From Plazaster borealis (lineage: Eukaryota > Echinodermata > Asteroidea > Forcipulatida > Labidiasteridae), in assembly GCA_021014325.1 (NCBI GenBank), contig CM037463.1, forward strand, positions 9,307,001 to 9,371,000: a stretch of DNA of 64,000 nucleotides. The letters are read 5' to 3'. The translations under genes and the position numbers were made by a program. Positions 12,001 through 22,200 of the stretch are shown in pieces; position 1 is the stretch's first letter; each line of letters starts with the position of its first letter. The notes below the pieces were generated by a model, which was not told the origin of the DNA, did not search any database, and was given only the letters and a program-made list of their open reading frames with translations.

Positions 12001-12864
12001 TTTCGGCCTTATAGCTGAAATGCCTATTTGTTTGTTTTGTTTTATTTTGTCTTTGGTGTGGGTGTTTTGGGGGGTTTTGGGGGTTTTTTTGTGGGTTTTT
12101 TTATGTTTTGTTTTTTTAATGTTGTTTTGGTTTTTTGGGGGGTTTTTTTGGTGGGGGGCGTTTTTTGTGTGGTTTTTATATTAATATATTTTTGTCTCGC
12201 TTATTAATATTCGGGAGTAGATTTCGGAGTTCTGGAGACTACCTATGCTCTGAATAGAGGGGTTCCGCTTATCTTTATAGTTGTTTTCCTGTGCGATGAG
12301 AATATTTTGCATAATTTAATGTTTGTACTCTGAGAAATGGCCGAATAATTTTTTTTTTGGGGGGGGGGGTTTGTCTGGGGGTCTATTTGTTTTCCCTCCT
12401 TTTTACCTCAGGATCCACAAAATAATTGGATCACTTTCAAATGAGATATTTCAGCAGTATAAATCATTTCCCAGCACCCCACATAAAAGTTCCTTCGAGC
12501 CATTTTCCACGTGAAATTGACTGCAGTTTGATTTGTTTTGGTTTGGGGGTTTATTTTTCTAATCTTGTTGCAATAAAAAATTGTACTGATTGTCCATGTT
12601 ATTAGAGCGGTGGTAACAAACTAATTTCAAAAATTGTAAAGGAATTTTAAGAATATATCCTTTGACAAGAACCTATTTACCTTGAAAAATGCTCCCAAAT
12701 CTACAAGGAAACAATACGTCTGTAGTGTAATAAAATAATCAAATTAATACTAAAAGAACCCTTATAATTCGAAGGATGTTTTTAATAGAACCTGCTGAAC
12801 TCCATTTTAATTATTTTTTTAGAGGTTGGGTTCACGATAATTTCATTACATTCTAAAATCTCCG
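9011..12864. other. Intergenic; low-complexity tracts
   Basis: It contains a short retroelement-like 3' segment (9395-9440, entered separately), an (AAT)n microsatellite at 10316-10337, and a strongly T/G-rich stretch at 11990-12180 that gives spurious hydrophobic frames. A T-then-G run occurs at 12351-12370. No gene or structured element was recognised. Confidence 0.5.
9393..9446 (+). mobile_element. Retroelement 3'-end fragment
   Basis: AGCCTTCGAGGAAGACTCTG followed by CTACGGTCGAAAAGTTAGGC matches the segment at 39054-39100 almost base for base. A similar arrangement, a GA-rich stretch followed by a GGTCGAAA-type string, occurs at the 3' ends of Penelope-like elements as I remember them. 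Confidence 0.4.
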
Positions 12865-13082
12865 TGGTCAAAATTGACCCAGTTCGGGGTCCCGAGAGGC
12901 GCCGGGTCAGCGATACCCGGAAATGGTGTCAAAATGATCCATAAATGGGTCAAACTGACGCAGAATCCAAGTCAAAATCCCTCTTTTTTTGTTTACCATT
13001 TCCCGGTAAGGCTTGCCCAGAAATTGGTCAGGCCCCCTGGGACGGGGAATCCGGGCCAGTTCTGACCTGGGAGTTTTTTGGG
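12865..13082 (+). mobile_element. GGGTCA-palindrome MITE (family G), copy 1
   Basis: A run of short palindromes and half-sites (GGTCAAAATTGACCC, GCCGGGTCAGCGATACCCGG, AATGGGTCAAACTGACGCAG) in the same order as in the copies at 18151 and 20580. No coding capacity. This copy has no perfect GGTCAnnnTGACC. Confidence 0.75.
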
Positions 13083-14777
13083 TGTAAATGGTGTCTACAA
13101 GCAAAACAACATTCAACAGAAAAAAATTGCAGTTGCAGTTTTTTATTGGGAAAATTATTATGAAGTTCAAGGTAAAATTCCATACTGATTGCAGCCTTTA
13201 TGCTGGTAGTAGTCCTCATGATAAATGTATCTGTTTGAAAGCTGCACTGTCAAGTGTTTTATTCCGATTGCCACAATCGAAATAAGACATGAAAGAGCAC
13301 AAAATCCCCAACCAACAGATTCACCACTTATCGTTATTAACTCCGAAACGAGACTTTGTATTGAAAACAAATTTTCTTCCAGAAATAGTTACACTTAAAG
13401 AAAATGCAATAATTTATATTTATTTCACGTCAGTGAAGGTGACTTGTAATGCATATATATATAGACACCTACAGGAACATCTAAGATAATGGTTTGGAAA
13501 AGTATATTGCATTTCACTTCACTTAAGAATGTTTTACTTTATTAAATATGTATATATATACATTACAATGCCTGAAAAGAAACCTTGAATTCTGACTGTA
13601 TTTTTCTTGGTTAAAACATACTTCAGTTGCGATGTCTTTTCTGTTTTATAAACGGAAAAACACAAAACAGAAGTGGTTCAACCCATGCATGGTTTGAAAT
13701 GACACACAGTCTTTTGCACTCACAGATAATTTGCTTTTGTTCTATTTTTCCCTTTTCTGACGTTGGTGTTATCATTTATTATGTGTGGTCGCACAAATTC
13801 GGGCGTGATTAGCAAATGGGGTTTATAAATTTATAGTTCAATGTTAATTTTAACAAATTACTTGTGTTATATAACTTATTGAGATTGCATTATAACAAAT
13901 TGCTATGGGTATTTTTATTTTCAAGGATTTTATATAAATGGAATTTAAAATGAAGAATTAAATTTCATAGAAAAATATATACTTCTTTAAAAAAGAAATC
14001 TCGTTTTCGATACGCGCAAAGCTTGCACAGTCTGTTGTCGTTTCTAAGAACAGTGGGACAGATAAGTGCATAAATCGTTTACTTTGTGATTTAAGCACCA
14101 ACATTTGCATGTATTCTCTTTCGGGGTCTGTAATTTCTTGGTCAGTAAAGTTTCAGAGGCATTATGTTACCGTCGTGGATGAAAATAATGGTCCCAATAT
14201 TACATTGAGACTACTGGTAAACTGTAAACTGTTTCGAGATACTGTACCGGTATGTCACAGCTAGAGGAAAGTTGGAGAATTTGGGAAAATTGTCCATTGT
14301 TTACGTAGGTCTGTGCATGCGCACATCTTCAGAAACGATTAATTTACCAGCTAGGTCTGCTGCCACCTATAGCGTTCCCGAAATTCCCCCATCATTGTAG
14401 GTGATTCTCATTCAAACTTAATACAGCATCCATACGTTTTCGTATGGGCCTCTGTTTAACTCGATTAGTTTTAAATGGAAGGAAATCAAGATGTTGACAT
14501 TGGTAACCATTTACCGGCACCGTACATAACTATAGTTGCCCTTTGATCTATACCGCGCTTTGGAAGTGTCTCTTTGTCTGCTATGCGTCAGTCCTTTCTC
14601 CTCCCTTTTTTTCTTTTTTTTTTTCCTTTCTTTTCTCAATCCAAATGAAGCTCCAACATGAATCACTTTTATGGTGATGTACTGCCTTCTGCCTGTCACG
14701 GGACCCGCAATGAGGGCACTGCGTTGCGGAACTTTTGGGGTGAACTAAATTATTGCCACAACCTAAATCGGGATGCA
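13083..14777. other. No gene recognised
   Basis: AT-rich DNA with a short inverted stretch ATATGTATATATATACAT near 13547-13566. Open frames here have no recognisable domains. Confidence 0.4.
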
Positions 14778-15153
14778 TTAAAGGCATCGTACACGTTTGG
14801 TAATTACTCAAACAATATAATAGCATAAAAACTGACTTGGTAACGACAAACAGAGAGCTGTTGATAGTATACAACATTGTGAGAAACGACTCCCTCTGAA
14901 GTAACGTAGTTTTTGAGAAAGAGGTAATTTCTCACTAAAATAATAAAAACTTCTTATAGAAGAAGTTTTTATTCCTATCTGAAAGCACACAAATTTGTAC
15001 AACAAGAGTGTTTTTTCTTTCATCATTTTCTTGCAACTTCGATGACCAATTGAGCCCAAATTTTCACAGGCTTGTTATTTTATGCATATGTTGGGATACA
15101 CCAAGTGAGAACACTGGTCTTTGACAATTACCAAACGTGTTCAGTGCCTTTAA
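14778..15153 (+). mobile_element. TTAA MITE family A, copy 1
   Basis: It begins TTAAAGGCATCGTACACGTT and ends AACGTGTTCAGTGCCTTTAA; TTAA is present on both sides. A central hairpin is built on AAAACTTCT / AGAAGTTTT. About 375 bp, non-coding. Confidence 0.88.
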
Positions 15154-15421
15154 GGGGCACATTGCCCTCAAATATTTCTCAAAATTTGATGCTTTGAAAC
15201 CAAAAATTCTATGAAATTAATCTGTCACAAGAAATTGAGACATTAAAATCGCTATTGTTTCATGGGAAAACAGTTCATTTGGACTATGTATTTTGTGCAG
15301 ATTTGAAATTCGTTAATGAAATGTTAGGATTAGGAAGCTGCTCTAGTGAGTTCAGTTGTGCTTAGTGCAAGTGCCGAGATAGCAAATTTAGGGATATAGG
15401 GATATGTCTGTCGAGTGCTCT
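15154..15421. other. Unassigned spacer between two MITEs
   Basis: 268 bp without terminal inverted repeats or a reading frame, lying between family A copy 1 and a truncated family B. Confidence 0.4.
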
Positions 15422-15607
15422 TTAAAGGGTCTGTATACGTTTGGTAATTGGAACCCATTTTTCAATCCTATATAGTTGTAGATATACACCATAAAACTAA
15501 CCTGTGTAAATTTCATTTCAAAAGGTGGTAGCGTTTTTGAGATATTGCCGAAAATCTGGAGCGGTTATGTCCACGCAGAAAGAATAATCCGTAATTGGAA
15601 TACACAT
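15422..15607 (+). mobile_element. TTAA MITE family B, truncated copy 3
   Basis: The left half is intact from TTAAAGGGTCTGTATACGTT through GATATTGCCGAAAATCTGGA and GTAATTGGAATACACA. It then breaks into unrelated DNA exactly where the central palindrome should start. Confidence 0.8.
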
Positions 15608-16116
15608 AGAAAGAGAATCCAAACTGCCAGTAAAACGCAAATAATGTTTTGCTTGTTTACGGCCCCCATTTTTTTTTCCGTTGAAATATTTTGTACAGTG
15701 ATTACGGACCCTCTTCATATGTATTTGCGGGTGTCTGATCAGAAAATAGACTGTGCAAGTCTCGCGCGTATCGAAAACGAAAAGAAAAAAACTGGAACGA
15801 ATACTATATTTTTCTATGAAATCAAATCTTCTTTTTTAAATTATATTTATACAAAATTCTTGAAAATAAATATACCCATAGCAAGCTGTTAAAAACAAAT
15901 TTTCAATGTTGTATAATACAAAAAATTTGTTCAAATTTACATTGAAACAAAATTAAAACTTAGGAGGAGGATGTATTTTGTTATAGAAACCCCATTTGAG
16001 AATCACGCCCGAATGTGTGCGTCTATTACATAAGTTTAATGACAACATGACCCTCAGTTGGGCAGCATTCTTAATTTTGTATAAGTGACCGGAAACGGAG
16101 ATCTAGTCTCATCCTC
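15608..16116. other. No gene recognised
   Basis: An open stretch of 115 codons overlaps the truncated MITE and continues into AT-rich DNA; it has no known domain and is regarded as chance. Confidence 0.4.
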
Positions 16117-16700
16117 AGGTTTTCTTCGTTATTTTGTTGAATTGATTCTGCTTTCATATTGTTAATCACTTAGTATTACATTGCCAACAACATATTTAAT
16201 TTCCGTTGCCATAAACCGCGTTAAAGGGTGTGTACAACATTGGTAAGGTTGAAAATATAAATGTTCACAGATTTGCGCATAACTTACATGGTATAAAGAT
16301 GGTCATGGTGGAAAACTTCTTTGGAAAAGTTTTGCTTGAAATGCTATAGTTTTTAGGAAATAGAGTAGAACAATTAGTCTTTATCACTGGTGATAAAATC
16401 CGATGTTTGAAAACAGTGAAAATATATAATGGGGTTTCTCACTGTTTTCTGAAGACCGATTTAGCTTAAACTTTCACAGGTTTGTTATTTCATGTATATG
16501 TTGGGTCACATCAAGTGTGGATACTGGTCTTTGACAGTTACGAATGTTGTGTATTTGCTTTAAATCTAAATAATTGACAAAACAAAATCCCGCCCACGTA
16601 AAACTCCATTATGGTTGGGACCACAATGGTCCCGGAAGTTCAAAATGCGCGAGATTTGCACAGTCCATGTTAAGTGAAAGGCATTCATACAGAAGACAAT
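16117..16700 (+). repeat. Old dispersed repeat R, filled copy
   Basis: Outside its insert, this matches 45957-46140: GTTGAATTGATT, TTTCATATTGTTAATCACTT, AGTATTACATTGCCAACAAC, then after the insert AATAATTGACAAAACAAAAT. The family C MITE at 16221-16563 interrupts it. Confidence 0.7.
16221..16563 (+). mobile_element. TTAA MITE family C, copy 1
   Basis: It begins TTAAAGGGTGTGTACAACAT and ends TGTTGTGTATTTGCTTTAA. The flanks outside the two TTAA copies are contiguous in the related repeat at 45957-46140, which proves the 4-bp target duplication. A central hairpin surrounds TATCACTGGTGATAAA. Confidence 0.9.
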
Positions 16701-17544
16701 GTAAAGAAAACAAAACAAAGTGTGGACAAAAAAAAGTTTGCTAATATAATGTCTCTTGACAAATTTGTCCATGGTCTGGGTATTCAGTGGAAATTCTCAA
16801 CAGATAAAATTTCAGGTCGTCTTAATTAATACGTATCGCGATTGCATTGGCCCGGAACACAAAAAGATACAGATAACCGTCATCAACTTGTCAACTCTTA
16901 TTCCATAGCATAAAAACACTTTGAAAACACGTAGGAAAGCTGTGGGAAGAATTTCCTACTCTTTTATATGGCAATGATGAAGAAAGACATGGATATGGAA
17001 AAGTTACAGGAAGTTTTAAACGAAGAGCACAAGATTGGGTGTATTTGTACAAGGAGGTTTATTTGGCAAAGGATGTTACTATGCACTAATGGTCAAACAT
17101 TTGTGGAGGAAATCATAATGTAACATGGAGGTCTACAACAATATTCGGAGCAAGGTTTTGAAAAGCTTAACGATTTTTTAACCAAAACAATCTTTTTTTT
17201 CATAGCTCACACAGGGTCTACAAGCATTGAAACAGGTAATGGACAAGACAAATCGCGTGGAGTATTTGTATCCTACATGCAAAAGGGGTCAAGTGTTTGG
17301 AATAACATGCAGTAAGTGTCATGAAAAAGGCCATCATAAAACGTTCATGCTGTGCGAATTTCAATATAAATACAAAATGACCAATTTCCAACACTTTTTT
17401 TATTTACAACCTTTTTGGTATAAACATCTTTGCCTGGAAATGTAATAGGCCTACATCACTTTACTTAATCAATGTTGTGGAAGTTGCTATTGAATTGCAC
17501 TTTTTTATAAAAATCATTGATTACTTAAGAAGAAACTATAAAAT
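16701..17544. other. No gene recognised
   Basis: AT-rich DNA. A small open stretch at 17227-17445 contains a Cys/His-rich string but no ATG-led gene context or known motif. Confidence 0.35.
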
Positions 17545-18072
17545 AGTAAGCTTGCGGGTACAACCATGTGTAAAATCTCTTTTGGGGATGTGTTGGCTCT
17601 GAAAAGAGCCGGTGTTGTCTCGACGTTTCGAACTGCTCTGCTCGTCTTCAGGAGAATGCTGGACTGCTGATGGTGATGCAGCTTGAGGGATGCACATTTG
17701 GGCGGGAAGTATCCAAGGTGTTGTTGGTCGGTGATGCAAGTGAGTTGGCTGCTGGCTGGATGTGTGTGCTGGAGTGTGTCAGTGTTATGTGAGCTGCTGC
17801 TGGAACGGTTGGCTGGAGTGGTAGTGGTGACCAGATGTCGTTAATGAAGAAATGTCTTGTGGAATTGTGTTGTGTAACTTTATCTCGATTGCTTCCCTGA
17901 CTCTGCGTTGGTGCCAGAACTGGACAGGTGCGATGAGCTTGGCTTGCTTCAAGTTGATGAGATGGTCTTGTTCTTGTGAATGTTTGATGATGGCGGATTT
18001 GTCCAGGTGTCCCAGTCTGCCGTGTGCTTGGATACTTCCCGCCCAAATTAATGCATGTGCATCCCTCAAGTT
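17545..18072 (-). mobile_element. Decayed Penelope-like retroelement C-terminus
   Basis: Minus-strand frames at about 17840-18060 read GRLGHLDKSAIIKHSQEQDH, then LINLKQAKLIAPVQFWHQRR and VREAIEIKLH. This is the arrangement of the conserved end of Penelope-like GIY-YIG enzymes (KSA..EH..x..GH, then RR..EAIEI). A second frame at 17560-17700 reads SPEDEQSSSKRRDN, typical of the element's 3' tail; a frameshift separates the two. The catalytic part is absent, so this is a dead fragment. It also contains a 35-bp inverted repeat (17676-17715 with 18027-18072). Confidence 0.6.
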
Positions 18073-18217
18073 CTATACTATAATGCTAAATGTTCTCTGG
18101 TCTCTCTCGACTGGGACTCTGGCAGGGTCTTCTCTAACATTATAGCACCGCACTCTGCAAACTACCGGGTCAGAATTGACCCGGATTCCGGGTCCCGTGG
18201 AGACTGACCCACTTCTG

Positions 18218-18230
18218 GGTCAATGTGACC
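18218..18230. promoter_or_regulatory. Perfect GGTCAnnnTGACC palindrome (spacer ATG)
   Basis: GGTCAATGTGACC is an inverted repeat of nuclear-receptor half-sites with a 3-bp spacer, the form of a consensus estrogen-response element. Receptor binding is not shown. Confidence 0.5.
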
Positions 18231-18312
18231 CAGGATCCGTGTCAAAACCCAGAGATGGGTCAAACGGACGCATAATTTTAGTTAAGATCCCATTTTGTTT
18301 TACCAGCTTCCG

Positions 18313-18325
18313 GGTCAGCCTGACC
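18313..18325. promoter_or_regulatory. Perfect GGTCAnnnTGACC palindrome (spacer GCC)
   Basis: GGTCAGCCTGACC; same class as the site at 18218, in the same MITE copy. Confidence 0.5.
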
Positions 18326-18390
18326 CATTTCTGGGCCAAGCCTCCCTGGGACCCAGAATCCGGGAATTCGCCACCTGAAAACTTTAGACA

Positions 18391-18733
18391 TACAGGGTGT
18401 CTAAAAAAAAGGTAATCCTACTGTATAAAGGGTTTTTATGGCCAGACTATATGTTTACCAGCAGAAAGCATGGCATCATCTTAACGCCGAAGCCTTGTGC
18501 TTTTCAATGATACCTTGGGTTACATTCCAGGGTCACGCATCATGGAGCACCACTGTCTTGAAGTTGTGGTGCAAAAATGCAGTTGGTTCACTTTTGGACA
18601 CATGTCATTGAAAAGCATTGAAAAGCACAAGGCTTCAGCTTTAAGATGATGCCATGCTTTCTGCTGGTAAACATATAGTCTGGCCATAAAAACCCTTTAC
18701 AGTAGGATTACCTTTTTTTTGAGACACCCTGTA
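18391..18733 (+). mobile_element. Tc1/mariner-type foldback MITE
   Basis: The termini are TACAGGGTGTCTAAAAAAAA and GAGACACCCTGTA. About 120 bp of each end are inverted copies, including GGTTTTTATGGCCAGACTAT and TGGCATCATCTTAA. TA flanks fit a TA target duplication. No transposase remains. Confidence 0.8.
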
Positions 18734-19317
18734 TAACTCCACAGCATCAATTAATCCAACAGAAACCGAGACACACCTGTTCACGCTTGCATTTTCAACC
18801 AGTGAAGAAAAACATTCTTCCTGACCGGCGTCTTTTAATTTTTTTTTTTTAAATTCTGGGTGGGGGTGGGTTGGATGTATTTTTCATCTTCTGCCTTTCC
18901 CTCTTCTTACGGAAAAATGTGCCTTTCTACAATATATTGTATACAAACAATGTCATTAGACCGATATTGATTCATATTTATTGTTTGTTTGCTTGTTTGT
19001 TTGTTAATTTATTTGTTTACTTATAATTAGTTATTTATTTGCTCTAGTTATTTCGAAAGGTGTCCTAGAAGTTAAATAAGGATGGAAATATGGCATTTGT
19101 AGAAAGGTGCACTTTCCTGTAAGAAGAGGAAATTATTGCAATAACCAAATTGTTCGTGATCATACTATCCGATCTCATACTGATCACACCAGGCTGCATG
19201 TCCCCAACAAATTGGCCGCTCTTTAATTTTGATGATAATTCCTTCTCTGTTGCAGGGCCACGCACTCTTCCCGTCGCTATTAGGGAAGCACCATCTCATA
19301 ATCTTCAAGAAATGGCT
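18734..19317. other. No gene recognised; GTTT-rich stretch
   Basis: It contains a GTTT microsatellite at about 18978-19005 and AT-rich DNA. No element ends were recognised. Confidence 0.4.
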
Positions 19318-19700
19318 TTAAAGGCACTGGACACGTTTGGTAATTACTTAAAATATATGTTAGCATAACAACTTACTTGGTAACGAGCAACGGAGAGCTG
19401 ATGATAGTATAAAACATTGTGAGAACGACTCCCTCTGAAGTAACGTAGTTTTTGAGACAGATGTAATTTCTCACTAAAATATTTGAATCTAAAAAAGACT
19501 GCAGGCCTGAAGCCTTTTTACAGGCATCTGAAAGCACACAAATTTGTGCAACAAGGGTGTTTTGTTTTCTTTCATTATTTTCTTGCAGCTTCGATGACCA
19601 GTTGAGCTCAAATTTTCACAGGTTTGTTATTTTATGCATTATGTTGGGATACACCAAGTGAGAATACTGGTCTTTGACAATATTACCAAACGTGTCCAGT
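19318..19700 (+). mobile_element. TTAA MITE family A, copy 2
   Basis: It begins TTAAAGGCACTGGACACGTT and ends ACCAAACGTGTCCAGT, losing the last bases and the right TTAA. Its central arm differs from the other copies (AAGACTGCAGGCCTGAAGCC). Confidence 0.82.
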
Positions 19701-20162
19701 AAACTAAAGCAAATTGCGTAACCATGTTGTTTTGTTTTGTTATGTTTCATGTTATGCCTTGTATACATGTATTGTTTTGTAAAGCGTTCAGATCTGTGAA
19801 TAAGTGCTAGATATTTTCATTTGTGTGTACGCATGTGCATTATGCATTCATGTTTATACCGTGTTCATATCCACAAAATGAAATCTAGTCAAAATCCATT
19901 TTTCACAAGGACGCCTGGTGAGAAAGATGAATCTCAGTTAAGAAATAATCAACAATACAAGCTTCCTTTATATGCACAGTGTATAGTGACATGAACTTGA
20001 CCTGTTTCCTTATTAAACCACATTATAATCAGTGTCTTATTGAGACAGGGTTTGATCCTCTCAAACAATTTCCTGCTTCCGAAGGACAATCAAAGCAGCG
20101 CTTGCTAAGCTCCTTTATATAGTAGGCCTACTTTAAAGGGGTGCGTGGACATCCACGTCTCT
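19701..20162. other. No gene recognised
   Basis: 460 bp of AT-rich spacer between two family A copies; no structured element seen. Confidence 0.4.
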
Positions 20163-20535
20163 TTAAAGGCACTGTACACGTTTGGTAATCACTCAAAATA
20201 TATATTAGCATAAAAACTGACTTGGTAACGAGCAACAGAGAGCTGTTGATAGTATAAAACATGAGAAACGACTCCCTCTGAAGTAACGTAGTTTTTGAGA
20301 AAGAGGTAATTTTTCACTAAAATAATAAAAGACTTCTTGCAAGAAGCCTTTTATTCCTATCTGAAAGCACACAAATTTGTACAACAAGGGTGTTTTTTCT
20401 TTCATCATTTTCTTGCAACTTCGATGACCAATTGAGCCCAAATTTTCACAGGCTTGTTATTTTATGCATATGTTGGGATACACCAAGTGAGAATACTGGT
20501 CTTTGACAATTACCAAACGTGTTCAGTGCCTTTAA
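20163..20535 (+). mobile_element. TTAA MITE family A, copy 3
   Basis: TTAAAGGCACTGTACACGTT to AACGTGTTCAGTGCCTTTAA, with the central hairpin AAGACTTCTTGCAAGAAGCC. Intact ends and target duplication. Confidence 0.9.
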
Positions 20536-20579
20536 AGGGAACCTACAAATCAATGTATAGGTTTTACCCGGTCAACTTC

Positions 20580-20843
20580 ACACTCTAAAAAGCTTCCGGG
20601 TCATAAGTGACCCGGTTACGGGTCCGGGGGCCTGACCCATTTCTGTGACCCGGAATCTTTGTCAAAATAACCGAGAATTTGGTCAAACTGACGTAGAATC
20701 TGAGATTATTATTTTGTTTTATTGTTAACCAGTTTCAGGGTCAGCCTGACCCAGAAATGGGGTCAGGCTGACCCAGAAATGGGTCAGGCCCCTTGAACTC
20801 GGAAATCGGGTCAATTCTAAAGCCTGAAGTTTTTATAGTGCAG
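20580..20843 (+). mobile_element. GGGTCA-palindrome MITE (family G), copy 3
   Basis: It begins CACTCTAAAAAGCTTCCGGG and ends CTGAAGTTTTTATAGTG, giving imperfect inverted ends of the type CACTNTAAAAA. It contains GGGTCATAAGTGACCC and two perfect GGTCAnnnTGACC sites within an internal 21-bp duplication. Confidence 0.82.
20739..20773. promoter_or_regulatory. Tandem pair of perfect GGTCAnnnTGACC palindromes
   Basis: GGTCAGCCTGACC at 20739-20751 and GGTCAGGCTGACC at 20761-20773, 22 bp from start to start. They arose by local duplication inside the MITE. Confidence 0.5.
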
Positions 20844-20959
20844 TTTTATTGTTGAACACGCATTCAAATTTACGCATGTTTCATTCAAACTAGGGTTTCT
20901 TTTTAGCTGCTATTTGCATTCAATTTCGTTTTCGTACACACACGATTTCGTTCTCGTCA

Positions 20960-21337
20960 TTAAAGGCACTGAACACGTTTGGTAATTGTCAAAGACCAGT
21001 GTTCTCACTTGGTGTATCCCAACATTATGCATAAAATAACAAGCCTGTGAAAATTTGGGCTCAAATGGTCATCGAAGTTGCAAGAAAATGGTGAAAGAAA
21101 AAACACCCTTGTTGTACAAATTTGTGTGCTTTCAGATAGGAATAAAAGGCTTCTTGCAAGAAGTCTTTTATTATTTTAGTGAGAAATTACCTGTTTTTCA
21201 AAAACTACGTTACTTCAGAGGGAGTCGTTTCTCACAGTGTTTTATACTATATCAACAGCTCTCCGTTGCTCGTTACCAAGTCAGTTTTTATGTTAATATA
21301 TATGTTGAGTAATTACCAAACGTGTACGATGCCTTCA
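20960..21337 (-). mobile_element. TTAA MITE family A, copy 4
   Basis: Reverse orientation: TTAAAGGCACTGAACACGTT to AACGTGTACGATGCCTTCAA, so the right target has decayed to TTCA. The central hairpin AAGGCTTCTTGCAAGAAGTC is intact. Confidence 0.88.
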
Positions 21338-21919
21338 AGGTTCGTTTTTAGTCATTCTATTTCATTTATAGACATTCAAGACAACATCGTCACCATTCTT
21401 CGGTTGAATCTCTATACCTACAAAATGATGCAATTGAATGGTTGACCCATCAGCCTCTTGTTGTCGGCTTTTGCAAAATCGAATGATCTTTGTGACCTAA
21501 TTAATTTGAATGATCTTTATTTGACAAGTGAATGCTAAACTAATGAAATTGATTTGCTCCTTTTGACAGATGAATGCTGAATCAACAGAGCATTCATTTT
21601 CAAACGAAGCTGAATGAGCCGGATGTTTTAATTTGAATAAATTTTGAAATTGGCCGAGGAAGCCTAGATATATAGTTTTAATTCACAACCGAGTGTGCAT
21701 AAACGTTGGTAAGATTGAAAAACACACAACGCATGGCAACATCATTGAAAATGTACCTAACTTTTCTTGAGTGTGTATCCATCTCAATGATCAATCTATC
21801 ATGAATGTGAGGAAATAGTGTTCCTTCACTCATTTTTTTCTTTGAAAATCTCAGCATGTTTTGAGACAATTAGTTTAATAAATTACCAGTACCTTAGGTC
21901 TGTAGCCAGCCTCTGTCCT
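21338..21919. other. No gene recognised
   Basis: AT-rich spacer. The run near 21700 (CGTTGGTAAGATTGAAAAA) resembles the start of a family C end but has no partner end. Confidence 0.35.
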
Positions 21920-22200
21920 TTGATCTACAGATGTTTTCTTGGAAAATGTGCCGCCAGTGTGTCCGACCTTGTTCCTCCTGTCAGGATGTTTGAGCGTGAA
22001 ACCAGGCTCTCTGCTTCTTCTCACCCATACACTCTCTTGATTTGCTGAGATGTAGAGCAAAGAGCCATTCCAATAGCTTTATTCCACATACTGCATCTCT
22101 TTGGAACTCCTTGCCTAGTGCATTTTTCCCTGCATCCTAGTATACAATCTAGACTGTTTCAAGAGGAATATCAGTTCCTACCTTCAGTTCCCCGAGTTGA
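21920..22200 (+). mobile_element. LINE ORF2 C-terminal fragment
   Basis: Two frames joined by a frameshift read SVSDLVPPVRMFERETRLSA then SSHPYT, followed by RCRAKSHSNSFIPHTASLWN then SLPSAFFP. The pattern R-C-R...SF-P...LWNSLP is the conserved end of CR1/L2-type (non-LTR) reverse transcriptases. The rest of the element is absent. Confidence 0.65.

Larger units (their letters stand above)
18151..18390 (+). mobile_element. GGGTCA-palindrome MITE (family G), copy 2
   Basis: It starts CACTCTGCAAACTACCGGGT and ends near CCACCTGAAAACTTTAGACA. It includes GGGTCAGAATTGACCC (4-bp spacer) and two perfect GGTCAnnnTGACC palindromes. A Tc1/mariner-type element abuts its right end. Confidence 0.8.

Noticed and set aside
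11927..12184. Hydrophobic 85-codon frame resembling a membrane protein
   Set aside because: Encoded by T/G low-complexity DNA; any such stretch gives Phe/Leu/Val/Gly-rich translation.
14808..15059. Recurrent 70-90-codon frame containing MGSIGHRSCKKMMKEK, seen at several places
   Set aside because: It is the same chance frame inside family A MITEs (also near 20205, 21055, 30028, 36936 and 62274), interrupted at different points in each copy.
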